Source of the DNA: Prevotellaceae bacterium
GTDB taxonomy: Bacteria > Bacteroidota > Bacteroidia > Bacteroidales > UBA932
Reading direction: 5' to 3'
Assembly: GCA_031285695.1 (NCBI GenBank)
Contig: JAITVR010000114.1
Coordinates: forward strand, 1-9,866
Length of the DNA: 9,866 bases
Positions 1 through 5,757 of the stretch are shown piece by piece. The first letter of the stretch is position 1; every line of letters begins with the position of its first letter. Under the pieces are notes generated by a model. It did not search any database. It was not told the origin of the DNA and saw nothing but the letters and a program-made list of their open reading frames with translations. A program made the position numbers and the translations under genes.

Positions 1-8
1 GCCCACAA

Positions 9-39
9 TTTGTTTTCCCGCAAAAAAAACTTACCTTTG
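9..39 (+). promoter_or_regulatory. Bacteroidota-type promoter of mgtE
   Basis: A -33 TTTG lies at 9-12 and a perfect -7 TAnnTTTG (TACCTTTG) at 32-39, separated by 19 nt. This is the consensus and spacing of the primary sigma factor promoter in Bacteroidota. Transcription would begin near position 45, giving a leader of about 140 nt before the mgtE start codon. That is unusually long for this window and leaves room for the leader elements described separately. Confidence 0.75.
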
Positions 40-70
40 CCCTGCCTTTCAAAAAAAATAATTCATATAT

Positions 71-133
71 ATGGACGACGTACCCGGTAATAATTGCAGC
101 AGCAAGCAAAATGCAGCGCTAACCATGCTGTAA
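71..133 (+). CDS. Possible 20-residue leader peptide (uORF) upstream of mgtE
   Basis: A short frame, ATG to TAA, lies wholly inside the predicted mgtE leader and begins about 25 nt after the inferred transcription start. Its start is preceded by an A/T-rich stretch (about 50-70), the usual kind of initiation context in Bacteroidota. The peptide begins MDDVP, two acidic residues and a proline within the first five codons. In Enterobacteria such acidic/proline starts can destabilise translating ribosomes at low Mg2+, and the mgtL leader peptide uses this to control a Mg2+ transporter. The codons for residues 4-5 (GTACCC, 80-85) are complementary to GGGTAC at 134-139, just after the stop codon. 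No homologue is known to me and translation is unproven; a chance ORF of this size is quite possible. Confidence 0.35.
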   Translation: MDDVPGNNCSSKQNAALTML

Positions 134-144
134 GGGTACCCAAA

Positions 145-180
145 AATCTCCCTGCAGCGCAAAATGTTTGTAAGGAGATT
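145..180 (+). promoter_or_regulatory. Hairpin able to sequester the mgtE ribosome-binding site
   Basis: AATCTCC (145-151) is perfectly complementary to GGAGATT (174-180), giving a 7-bp stem with a 22-nt loop. The right arm overlaps the Shine-Dalgarno AAGGAG (172-177), which sits 8 nt before the mgtE ATG. Folding would hide this ribosome-binding site. The element lies 11 nt after the uORF stop and next to the palindrome GGGTACCC (134-141). A control role is inferred from geometry only. Confidence 0.45.
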
Positions 181-185
181 GAACG

Positions 186-1568
186 ATGAATGAAATCCGT
201 AATCACTTTGGCCAGCTCATTGAAAACAAGAGCTGGAAAAATCTAAAAATTGAGCTGAGCGAGCTCGAGCCGCTTCAGGTAGCGGAGCTCGTTTCGGAGC
301 TCGAAAAAGAAGAGCAAATAGTTGTCTTTCGGCTGCTGTCGCGGCAGGCCGCCAAGGATACTTTTGAAAACCTTGAGCACGATGCGCAGCAGGACATCAT
401 TGAAGGCCTTGCGGTAAACCAAAACAAGCTCACCGACCTGCTCAACGACCTTTCGCCCGACGACCGTACCGCATTTTTTGAGGAGTTACCCGGCGAGGTG
501 GTGCAGCGCCTGCTGCCGCTGCTCACGCTCGAGGAGCGCGCCATTGCCACGCGCCTGCTGGGCTACCCCGAAGAAAGTATAGGCCGCCTAATGACGCCCG
601 AGTACGTGGCCGTAAAACCCTACTACACCGTGCAGCAAGCGTTGGAAAGCATTCGCAAGTACGGGCACGACTCCGAAACGCTCAACGTAATTTACGTGGT
701 AAACGACCGCTGGAAGCTGCTGGACGATATTCGCATCAAGGAAATTATTTTGGCTTCGCCCGAGCAAAAAATCTCGGAAATTGGCAACGATACCTTCGTC
801 TCGCTCAGCGCCGACGAAGACCAGGAAGCCGCCGTAAAGGTGTTCAAAGACCACGACCGCGTGGCGCTGCCCGTGGTCGATAACGATGGCACGCTGCTGG
901 GCATTGTTACCGTGGACGACGTGATGGACGTGGCCGAGGAGGAAAACACCGAGGACTTTCAAAAGTTCGGCGGCACGGACGGCTTGGACATGTCGTACAC
1001 CAAAACGCCGCTGCTGCAGCTGGTGCGAAAGCGCGCCGGTTGGCTTACCGTTCTTTTTCTTGGCGAAACGCTTACCGCCGCCGCCATGGCGCACTTTGAC
1101 CAAGAAATTGCCAAGGCAGTGGTGCTTGCGCTCTTTGTTCCGCTCATTATTTCCAGCGGCGGCAACACCGGCTCGCAGGCGGCCAGCCTTATCATTCGCG
1201 CGCTTGCGCTGGGCGAGCTCAAGCTGCGCAATTGGTGGTACGTGGTGCGCAAGGAGGCGCAATCAGGTTTTTTGCTGGGCGCAATTTTGGGCCTCATCGG
1301 ATTTTTGCAAATACTCGTGTACCACTTTGTCGGCTTTTACGATTACGGTCAGCATTGGGTGTGGGTGGCGGCTAGCGTAGCCGTTTCGCTCATACTGGTG
1401 GTGCTGTGGGGCACGCTCATGGGCTCGCTCGTGCCGCTTATTCTCAAAAGAATTGGCTTCGACCCTGCCATGGCCTCCGCCCCTTTTGTAGCCACGCTGG
1501 TGGACGTTACCGGACTCATCATTTACTTTACCATCGCAGCGCTTTTCTTAACAGGAAAGCTGCTGTAA
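186..1568 (+). CDS. mgtE: Magnesium transporter MgtE
   Basis: MgtE is a Mg2+-selective channel/transporter of the inner membrane, gated shut when cytoplasmic Mg2+ binds its soluble domains. The 460 residues match the family length and order. A charged helical N domain spans residues 1-132. Two CBS domains follow at about 133-252, the first opening GRLMTPEYV and the second ending IVTVDDVMDV. A connecting helix leads to five membrane segments at roughly 284-303, 311-330, 361-380, 391-419 and 431-456. The pore region carries the family signature SGGNTGSQ (324-331) and the late motif FDP (425-427) followed by TLVD (437-440). Asp440 appears to match the ion-selecting aspartate of Thermus MgtE. The start is fixed by a clear Shine-Dalgarno (AAGGAG, 172-177), rare in this window. 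The gene has its own promoter and a structured leader. No terminator is obvious after it, but the next gene has its own promoter. Confidence 0.96.
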   Translation: MNEIRNHFGQLIENKSWKNLKIELSELEPLQVAELVSELEKEEQIVVFRLLSRQAAKDTFENLEHDAQQDIIEGLAVNQNKLTDLLNDLSPDDRTAFFEELPGEVVQRLLPLLTLEERAIATRLLGYPEESIGRLMTPEYVAVKPYYTVQQALESIRKYGHDSETLNVIYVVNDRWKLLDDIRIKEIILASPEQKISEIGNDTFVSLSADEDQEAAVKVFKDHDRVALPVVDNDGTLLGIVTVDDVMDVAEEENTEDFQKFGGTDGLDMSYTKTPLLQLVRKRAGWLTVLFLGETLTAAAMAHFDQEIAKAVVLALFVPLIISSGGNTGSQAASLIIRALALGELKLRNWWYVVRKEAQSGFLLGAILGLIGFLQILVYHFVGFYDYGQHWVWVAASVAVSLILVVLWGTLMGSLVPLILKRIGFDPAMASAPFVATLVDVTGLIIYFTIAALFLTGKLL

Positions 1569-1582
1569 GGTAGCCAAAACCT

Positions 1583-1616
1583 TTTGCCGTAAATTCAAAA
1601 TTATTTTCTACATTTG
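1583..1616 (+). promoter_or_regulatory. Bacteroidota-type promoter of the ORF6N/HsdR_N cassette
   Basis: A perfect -7 TAnnTTTG (TACATTTG) lies at 1609-1616. An upstream TTTG at 1583-1586 could serve as the -33 box, although its 22-nt spacer is slightly long. The inferred start (about 1623) leaves a leader of under 20 nt before the ORF6N ATG, so the cassette is probably transcribed independently of mgtE. Confidence 0.55.
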
Positions 1617-1639
1617 CTTTTGATAAGTAGAAAACGGTT

Positions 1640-2191
1640 ATGGAGCTATCCATTATTCAAAGTAAAATATACGAGGTAAGAGGGCGCAAAGTAATGCTTG
1701 ATGTTGACCTTGCCGAGCTGTACGGAGCGGAAACAGCGCAGCTGAAGCGCGCCGTAAAGCGTAATATTGAGCGCTTTGAGGGCGATGATTTTATGTTTGA
1801 GGTTACAAACGAAGAGTATAGCTCATTGAAAATCAATATGAGATGCCAAATTGGCATCTCAAACGAAAAAAGTAGTAGGGGCGGAACGCGCTACGCACCT
1901 CTTGCTTTTACCGAGCTGGGAGTTGCCATGCTGAGCAGCGTGCTGAACTCCGCTCAAGCTATAAAGATAAACAGGGATATTATGCGCGCCTTTGTGGTGC
2001 TCCGCCAGTACGCTTTGGGCTACGCAGAGCTAAATAGCAAGCTGGAAGATTTTATGGTAGAAACCAACATGCAGTTCAACGAAATTTACCAAGCGCTAAT
2101 AGAGTTAGCCGAGCAAAAGAAGATGCAAGAATCAAAGCCTCGCCGCAAGATTGGATTTGCGCTACCGCACGAAAACAAAGCAGAAAACTAA
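1640..2191 (+). CDS. ORF6N domain-containing protein
   Basis: This 183-residue protein has the ORF6N domain (about residues 5-100), a predicted DNA-binding module first described in phage proteins and common as a chromosomal gene in Bacteroidota. The diagnostic core is visible: IYEVRGRKVMLDVDLAELYG near the start, LKRAVKRNIERF and DDFMFEVT next, then RYAPLAFTELGVAMLSSVLNS. The tail (about 125-165) is charged and helical, possibly a coiled coil, and the protein ends in a basic stretch. Family members are often annotated as putative regulators or phage antirepressor relatives; their biological role is not established. The HsdR_N-type gene starts 18 nt downstream, so the two are very likely co-transcribed. 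A perfect 10-bp inverted repeat lies inside the coding sequence at 1840-1860. Family assignment is firm; function is unknown. Confidence 0.88.
   Translation: MELSIIQSKIYEVRGRKVMLDVDLAELYGAETAQLKRAVKRNIERFEGDDFMFEVTNEEYSSLKINMRCQIGISNEKSSRGGTRYAPLAFTELGVAMLSSVLNSAQAIKINRDIMRAFVVLRQYALGYAELNSKLEDFMVETNMQFNEIYQALIELAEQKKMQESKPRRKIGFALPHENKAEN
1840..1860. repeat. 21-bp perfect inverted repeat inside the ORF6N gene
   Basis: GAGATGCCAA (1840-1849) and TTGGCATCTC (1851-1860) are exact reverse complements around one central base. The site encodes the middle of the ORF6N domain (residues near RCQIGIS). It could be a protein-binding site or a strong RNA hairpin. Conserved residues may also force part of the symmetry, so a function is not shown. 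Confidence 0.7.
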
Positions 2192-2209
2192 TAACTAAAA
2201 ATTACTACT

Positions 2210-3265
2210 ATGGATTTTATCGACCAAATTAAGCAACTGTCAGACAGGATAGAAAAGCACAAAGAAAATATAACGACAGAGGAGGCGACAAAGAACGCCT
2301 TTATTATGCCGTTCCTGCAAGCGTTGGGATACGATGTATTTAACCCGCTTGAGGTAGTTCCTGAATTTACGTGTGATGTAGGAACTAAAAAAGGCGAAAA
2401 AATAGATTACGCCATAATTAAAGATAACCAGCCAATCATTTTGGTAGAGTGCAAACATTGGGGGCAAGACTTAACATTGCACGATAATCAACTGCTACGC
2501 TACTTTCACGTCTCGCCGGCAAAATTTGGGCTGCTTACCAACGGTATAACTTACCGATTCTATACAGACTTGGAGACGACAAATAAAATGGACGAAAAGC
2601 CATTTTTGGAAATCAACTTAACCGACATAAGGGATTCTCAAGTTGAGGAGTTGAAAAAATTTCACAAATCATACTTTGATGTTTGCAACATACTTAGTTC
2701 TGCAAGTGAGTTGAAGTATACAAGTGAACTAAAAAGCGTCATCAAAAGCGAGTTTGAAACTCCATCTCCGGAGTTCGTGAAGTTGCTATCAAAACAGGTT
2801 TACGACGGAATGATTACTGCTAAAGTATTGGAACAATTTACTGCTTTAACGAAAAAATCCATTAATAGCTATATCAATGAGTTAATATCCGAAAGGCTGA
2901 AATCGGCTTTAAAAGTCAATGAAGACGAAAATAAGCCACAAGCAACAGCGGGAAGCGAATGTTTAGAAGAAAAAGTAGCTACTACCGTTGAAGAGTTGGA
3001 AGGATACATGATTGTCAAATCCATTGTGCGGCAGCATGTAGATTTGTCAAGAATTATGTACAAAGACACGCAGAGCTACTTCGGAGTAATGATTGACAAC
3101 ATGCGCGGAACATTCTGTCGATTATTTCTCAACGGAAAAGCAAAGTACATTACCACATTTGATGAAAGTAAAAAAGAGGTAAGGCACAACATAGAGTGTT
3201 TGGATGACATTTTCAAGTTTTCCGATTTTATTCTAAAATCGCTAACCTTACAAATGAAGGAGTAA
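2210..3265 (+). CDS. Stand-alone type I restriction HsdR_N-like protein (PD-(D/E)XK nuclease fold)
   Basis: This 351-residue protein resembles the N-terminal nuclease domain of type I restriction subunit R, without the helicase. Residues 1-120 hold the nuclease-like region. Asp66 (KIDYAI) is followed by E80-C-K82 (ILVECKHW), the expected D...ExK catalytic arrangement. Gln94 and Tyr98 (NQLLRY) match the QxxxY motif of HsdR/RecB-type nucleases. The middle (about 130-250) is helical and charged. The C-terminal region (about 266-345, opening YMIVKSIVRQHVD and including DTQSYFGV) resembles a tail I recall from similar Bacteroidota proteins and may be a separate beta-rich domain. No HsdM, HsdS or helicase gene is present, so a classical type I restriction system is not supported. 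It follows the ORF6N gene by 18 nt. It is clearly AT-richer than mgtE (one sampled 60-base line here has 37% G+C against 63% in one mgtE line), suggesting horizontal acquisition. A DNA-cleaving or defence role is inferred. Confidence 0.82.
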   Translation: MDFIDQIKQLSDRIEKHKENITTEEATKNAFIMPFLQALGYDVFNPLEVVPEFTCDVGTKKGEKIDYAIIKDNQPIILVECKHWGQDLTLHDNQLLRYFHVSPAKFGLLTNGITYRFYTDLETTNKMDEKPFLEINLTDIRDSQVEELKKFHKSYFDVCNILSSASELKYTSELKSVIKSEFETPSPEFVKLLSKQVYDGMITAKVLEQFTALTKKSINSYINELISERLKSALKVNEDENKPQATAGSECLEEKVATTVEELEGYMIVKSIVRQHVDLSRIMYKDTQSYFGVMIDNMRGTFCRLFLNGKAKYITTFDESKKEVRHNIECLDDIFKFSDFILKSLTLQMKE

Positions 3266-3266
3266 A

Positions 3267-3365
3267 ATGAAGTTGCTATTAGCAAAACAGAACTACTTTA
3301 CGCTAAAAATGGTTTGTAAGAACATAAATATCAATTGTTCTAACTTTTTAATTCTTAATTTTTAA
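3267..3365 (+). CDS. Possible 32-residue small ORF or remnant after the HsdR_N-like gene
   Basis: This ATG begins one base after the upstream stop codon. It is preceded by AAGGAG (3257-3262) lying within the last codons of the nuclease-like gene, an arrangement expected for translational coupling. The frame runs 32 codons and ends in the AT-rich tandem repeat before rpmH. The peptide is rich in Lys, Asn and Leu with no recognisable motif. It may be a small protein, the start of a lost third cassette gene, or chance. Confidence 0.25.
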   Translation: MKLLLAKQNYFTLKMVCKNININCSNFLILNF

Positions 3366-3372
3366 TTCTTAA
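3345..3372. repeat. Exact 14-bp tandem repeat, two copies
   Basis: TTTTTAATTCTTAA occurs at 3345-3358 and immediately again at 3359-3372. The array ends directly against the -33 box of the rpmH promoter (TTG, 3373-3375). Such AT-rich units in front of ribosomal-protein promoters could act as an UP-like element or be a slippage product. Confidence 0.8.
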
Positions 3373-3403
3373 TTGTTTTTTTAGGTAAAAAGTGCTATCT
3401 TTG
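3373..3403 (+). promoter_or_regulatory. Bacteroidota-type promoter of rpmH
   Basis: A -33 TTG (3373-3375) and a perfect -7 TATCTTTG (3396-3403) are separated by 20 nt, matching consensus. The bases after the -7 box (GCAGCCC) resemble those at many Bacteroidota ribosomal promoters. Transcription would start near 3410, about 32 nt before the rpmH ATG. Confidence 0.8.
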
Positions 3404-3441
3404 CAGCCCAATTTTGTAGCAACAATTAAAAGTTTTGAAAT

Positions 3442-3606
3442 ATGGCACAGAAGAGAACTTTCCAACCGTCAGTACGCAAGCGCAGAAATAAGCACGGTTT
3501 TCGTCATCGCATGGCAACGGCTAACGGCCGCCGAGTATTGGCAGCGCGCCGCGCTCGCGGTCGCAAAAAGTTGACCGTTTCCGACGAGCCCAAGTACGGC
3601 AAGTAG
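3442..3606 (+). CDS. rpmH: 50S ribosomal protein L34
   Basis: L34 is a small basic protein of the large ribosomal subunit. The 54-residue product begins [20 protein letters not shown], continues [21 protein letters not shown] and ends in a short acidic-basic tail (VSDEPKYGK), the form seen in Bacteroidota. The N-terminal block KRTFQPS.RKR..KHGFR.RM and the GR.VL..RR..GRK core are the L34 signature. The gene falls below common ORF length limits and is easily missed; an overlapping longer frame at 3392-3574 is spurious. The usual partners dnaA and rnpA are not adjacent. It has its own promoter and terminator and so looks monocistronic. The start lacks a Shine-Dalgarno and has an A/T-rich leader. 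Confidence 0.98.
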   Translation: MAQKRTFQPSVRKRRNKHGFRHRMATANGRRVLAARRARGRKKLTVSDEPKYGK

Positions 3607-3635
3607 CCTTTTTCGGGTTACCCAAAAAATTGTGT

Positions 3636-3680
3636 AAGAGGCAGAAATCCTAAGCGGGGTTTTGCCTCTTTTTGTTTTTT
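3636..3680 (+). terminator. Intrinsic terminator of rpmH
   Basis: AAGAGGCAGAA (3636-3646) pairs with TTTTGCCTCTT (3660-3670) as an 11-bp stem containing one G-U pair, with a 13-nt loop. A T-rich tract follows (3669-3680). It lies 29 nt after the rpmH stop codon and should end that transcript before mqnE. Confidence 0.85.
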
Positions 3681-3742
3681 GTCATTGCGGGTTTGACCCG
3701 CAATCCCCCGATTAGGAGATTCCGCGTCAAGCGCGGAATGAC
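3681..3742. repeat. 62-bp double-hairpin dispersed repeat (REP/MITE-like)
   Basis: The element is bounded by GTCATT (3681-3686) and AATGAC (3737-3742), which are reverse complements. It contains two perfect hairpins: 9 bp at 3684-3692/3696-3704 with a 3-nt loop, and 8 bp at 3719-3726/3732-3739 with a 5-nt loop. Sequences of this type, with the GTCATT...AATGAC frame and 'CHSALDAESP'-like spurious translations, are familiar as dispersed intergenic repeats in many bacterial genomes. It abuts the rpmH terminator and ends 14 nt before the mqnE start. Copy number in this genome cannot be seen from one window. Confidence 0.75.
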
Positions 3743-3756
3743 ACATAAGCATTTTT

Positions 3757-4830
3757 ATGGAAAAAATAAAAGAAAAAATAGTGCGCGCCGAGCGCATTTC
3801 GGCTGAAGAATGCCTGTACTTGTACCGCAATGCAGCGCTGCCCGAGCTGGGCGTGCTGGCCAATACGGTGCGCGAACGCTTGAACGGAAAAAACGCCTAC
3901 TTCAACCGCAACGTACACATTGAGCCCACCAACATTTGCGTCAACAAGTGTAAATTTTGCTCGTACCGCCGCGCCGAAGGCGAAGCCGGCAGCTGGGATT
4001 TAAGCCTTGAAGAAATTTTAAAAACAACACAACTACTTGACAGTCAAATAGTTACAGAGGTTCATATTGTAGGCGGTGTACACCCGCGGCATGCGTTTTC
4101 GTTTTACGAAAGTGTGATTGATGGCGTGCACAAAATTTTGCCGCAGGTGCACATCAAAGCTTTTACGGCGGAGGAGCTGTGGAAAATGGCGGAGCAAAGC
4201 GGCCGACCGATTGAGCAAATTTTGGCGCGGTTAAAGGAGCTGGGCTTAGCTTCGATTCCCGGCGGTGGCGCCGAAATTTTGAATGATGAGGTGCGCTCAA
4301 AAATTTGTGCCGAAAAAATAAATTCGGCCACATGGCTGCACGTGCATGAGCAGGCGCACGCGCTGGGCATTGCCTCGAACGCTACGATGCTGTACGGACA
4401 TGTGGAAAATTTTGAGCATCGCGTGGAGCATTTAGAAAAATTGCGCAGCTTGCAGGACAAAACCGGCGGCTTCAACGCCTTCATTCCGCTCAAGTTTCGC
4501 AAGGCGCACAATGAGCTGTCGGAGGTGGGCGAGGTAAGCCAAATTGAGGATTTGCGCAACATGGCCATTTGCCGCATTTTTTTAGACAACATTCCGCACC
4601 TCAAAGCGTACTGGCCCATGTTTGGCAAAAGCGCGGCGCAGCTGGCGCTCAGCTTTGGTGCCGACGATTTGGACGGCACCATTGGCGACAGCACAAAAAT
4701 TTACTCCATGGCGGGTGCCGACGATAAAAACCCTACGATGAGCGTTGCCGAGCTGTGCCAAATGGTGCGCGACGCAGGCTTTGTACCCGTTGAGCGCGAC
4801 TCACTTTACCGCCCCATTAAGCAATATTAA
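3757..4830 (+). CDS. mqnE: Aminofutalosine synthase MqnE (radical SAM)
   Basis: MqnE joins 3-[(1-carboxyvinyl)oxy]benzoate and SAM to give aminofutalosine, an early step of the futalosine route to menaquinone, in the cytoplasm. The 357 residues show the radical-SAM cluster motif CVNKCKFC (Cys61, Cys65, Cys68). Features that separate MqnE from the related MqnC follow: HIVGGVHP near 103-110, HIKAFTAEE, PGGGAEI, SNATMLYGH, LQDKTGGFNAFIPL, DNIPHLKAYW and FGADDLDGT. The start is the ATG at 3757; upstream lies only the repeat element and a T-rich stretch without a Shine-Dalgarno. Other mqn genes are absent from the window. No convincing promoter is visible between the rpmH terminator and the start, so the promoter may lie in or across the repeat, or be weak. 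The sequence before the first cysteine (IEPTNIC) differs slightly from the INYTNVC I recall as common, but the overall assignment is strong. Confidence 0.93.
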   Translation: MEKIKEKIVRAERISAEECLYLYRNAALPELGVLANTVRERLNGKNAYFNRNVHIEPTNICVNKCKFCSYRRAEGEAGSWDLSLEEILKTTQLLDSQIVTEVHIVGGVHPRHAFSFYESVIDGVHKILPQVHIKAFTAEELWKMAEQSGRPIEQILARLKELGLASIPGGGAEILNDEVRSKICAEKINSATWLHVHEQAHALGIASNATMLYGHVENFEHRVEHLEKLRSLQDKTGGFNAFIPLKFRKAHNELSEVGEVSQIEDLRNMAICRIFLDNIPHLKAYWPMFGKSAAQLALSFGADDLDGTIGDSTKIYSMAGADDKNPTMSVAELCQMVRDAGFVPVERDSLYRPIKQY

Positions 4831-4840
4831 CGCATTTTGC

Positions 4841-4871
4841 TTTGATTTTACACCTTACACGGCTTACTTTG
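4841..4871 (+). promoter_or_regulatory. Probable promoter of the PASTA gene, with palindromic -7 region
   Basis: TTTG (4841-4844) and TTACTTTG (4864-4871), 19 nt apart, match the Bacteroidota promoter with one mismatch in the -7 box. The -7 box is embedded in the small palindrome CTTAC-TTT-GTAAG (4863-4875), which could be an operator or a chance symmetry. The inferred start near 4878 gives a leader of about 35 nt. Confidence 0.5.
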
Positions 4872-4912
4872 TAAGTTATGAATTTTTTTTACGCAATAAA
4901 AAATAAAAAACG

Positions 4913-5725
4913 GTGAGCAAAATTACCAACTACTTCAAAGGAATTTTATGGCGCGTGTGGGGCAACTTTTACGTGCGCAACGTAGCCTTTGCGCTCAGCA
5001 CTGTGGCGCTTATTCTCCTCGTAGTCAGCCTGTGGCTGATGATTTACACGCGCCACGGGCAAACGTTTGAAACGCCCAACTTTGCAGGGCTTACGCAGGC
5101 CGAAGCGCAGAGTCTGGCCGAGTCAAAGCACCTGCGCGTGCAAATTAACGACTCGGTTTTTATAGCGCACAAGCGGCTAGGCTCGGTTATTGAGCAAAAT
5201 CCAAAACCCAAAGTGCGCGTAAAAAATAACCGTACCGTATTTTTGACCTTAAACGCCACGGTGGCCAAAAAAATGCCCGTGCCCGATGTGGTAGGCCTAT
5301 CGCTGCGGCAGGCAAAGGCAACTGTTGAAATGCAGGGCTTTGAAGTCGGGCGACTTTCGTTTGCTATGGACATGGCTTCGGGCAACGTGCTGGGGCAGCT
5401 GCACCGCGGGCGCGCGGTGCAACCCGATGAGGAGCTGACGGTGGGCAGCAAAATAGATTTGCTGCTGGGAAAAAGTCGCAGCTCGGAGCGCACGGCGCTG
5501 CCGCAGCTCAAAGGCCTTTCGTTAGCTGCGGCAAAAAGCAACGTGCTGGAAGCTGCGCTCAACGTGGGGCGCATTCGCTACGATGAGTCGGTGCAAAATT
5601 TGGCCGACAGCGTTGAGGCGCGCGTGTACGCTCAGTATCCTGTTGCAGCGGAGGATGTTAATATTGAGGTGGGCTCGCCGGTGGATATTTACCTTACGGT
5701 AAACGCGGCTCGCCTGGAGCAGTAA
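4913..5725 (+). CDS. Membrane-anchored PASTA domain protein (no kinase)
   Basis: PASTA domains bind peptidoglycan fragments or act as division and cell-wall scaffolds. This 270-residue protein has a short basic cytoplasmic N-terminus, one membrane helix (about 24-44) and three periplasmic PASTA repeats at roughly 50-115, 121-187 and 195-264. The second opens with the typical VPDVVGLSLRQAKA, and the third with LPQLKGLSLAAAKS. The kinase domain found with PASTA repeats in Gram-positive bacteria is absent. Kinase-less PASTA proteins near rluD are, as I recall, usual in Bacteroidota. The start is GTG at 4913; an upstream ATG at 4878 is out of frame and its 12-codon reading stops across the GTG. 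Its role in the envelope is inferred from the domains; a ligand is not shown. An intrinsic terminator follows. Confidence 0.88.
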   Translation: MSKITNYFKGILWRVWGNFYVRNVAFALSTVALILLVVSLWLMIYTRHGQTFETPNFAGLTQAEAQSLAESKHLRVQINDSVFIAHKRLGSVIEQNPKPKVRVKNNRTVFLTLNATVAKKMPVPDVVGLSLRQAKATVEMQGFEVGRLSFAMDMASGNVLGQLHRGRAVQPDEELTVGSKIDLLLGKSRSSERTALPQLKGLSLAAAKSNVLEAALNVGRIRYDESVQNLADSVEARVYAQYPVAAEDVNIEVGSPVDIYLTVNAARLEQ

Positions 5726-5757
5726 TTTTTTTAGACAAAAGATGTAAAGACAAAAAT

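Noticed and set aside
40..185. M-box Mg2+ riboswitch in the mgtE leader
   Set aside because: The leader is shorter than the M-box elements known from Firmicutes mgtE genes and I could not identify their conserved core. A covariance-model search would decide.
164..193. Nine-residue ORF starting at ATG 164 and overlapping the mgtE start
   Set aside because: Very short, and the Shine-Dalgarno at 172-177 lies inside it rather than before it, fitting mgtE instead.
254..303. Several GAGCTC-containing short repeats in early mgtE
   Set aside because: They fall in codons for repeated Glu-Leu residues of the helical N domain and are explained by codon use.
588..1262. 224-codon antisense open frame over mgtE
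   Set aside because: It is the mirror of a GC-rich real gene and its translation has no recognisable features.
2210..3265. A complete type I restriction-modification system
   Set aside because: Only an HsdR_N-like part is present; helicase, methylase and specificity genes are missing.
3392..3574. 60-codon frame overlapping rpmH
   Set aside because: It is out of frame with the unmistakable L34 sequence and begins inside the rpmH promoter.
3609..3629. Hairpin GGG-TTA-CCC with T and A flanks just after rpmH
   Set aside because: Only a 3-bp GC core with a mismatch; the stronger terminator at 3636-3680 explains termination.
3757..4830. MqnC (dehypoxanthine futalosine cyclase) instead of MqnE
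   Set aside because: The motifs HIVGGVHP, HLKAYW and GADDLDGT fit MqnE; MqnC has different residues at these places.
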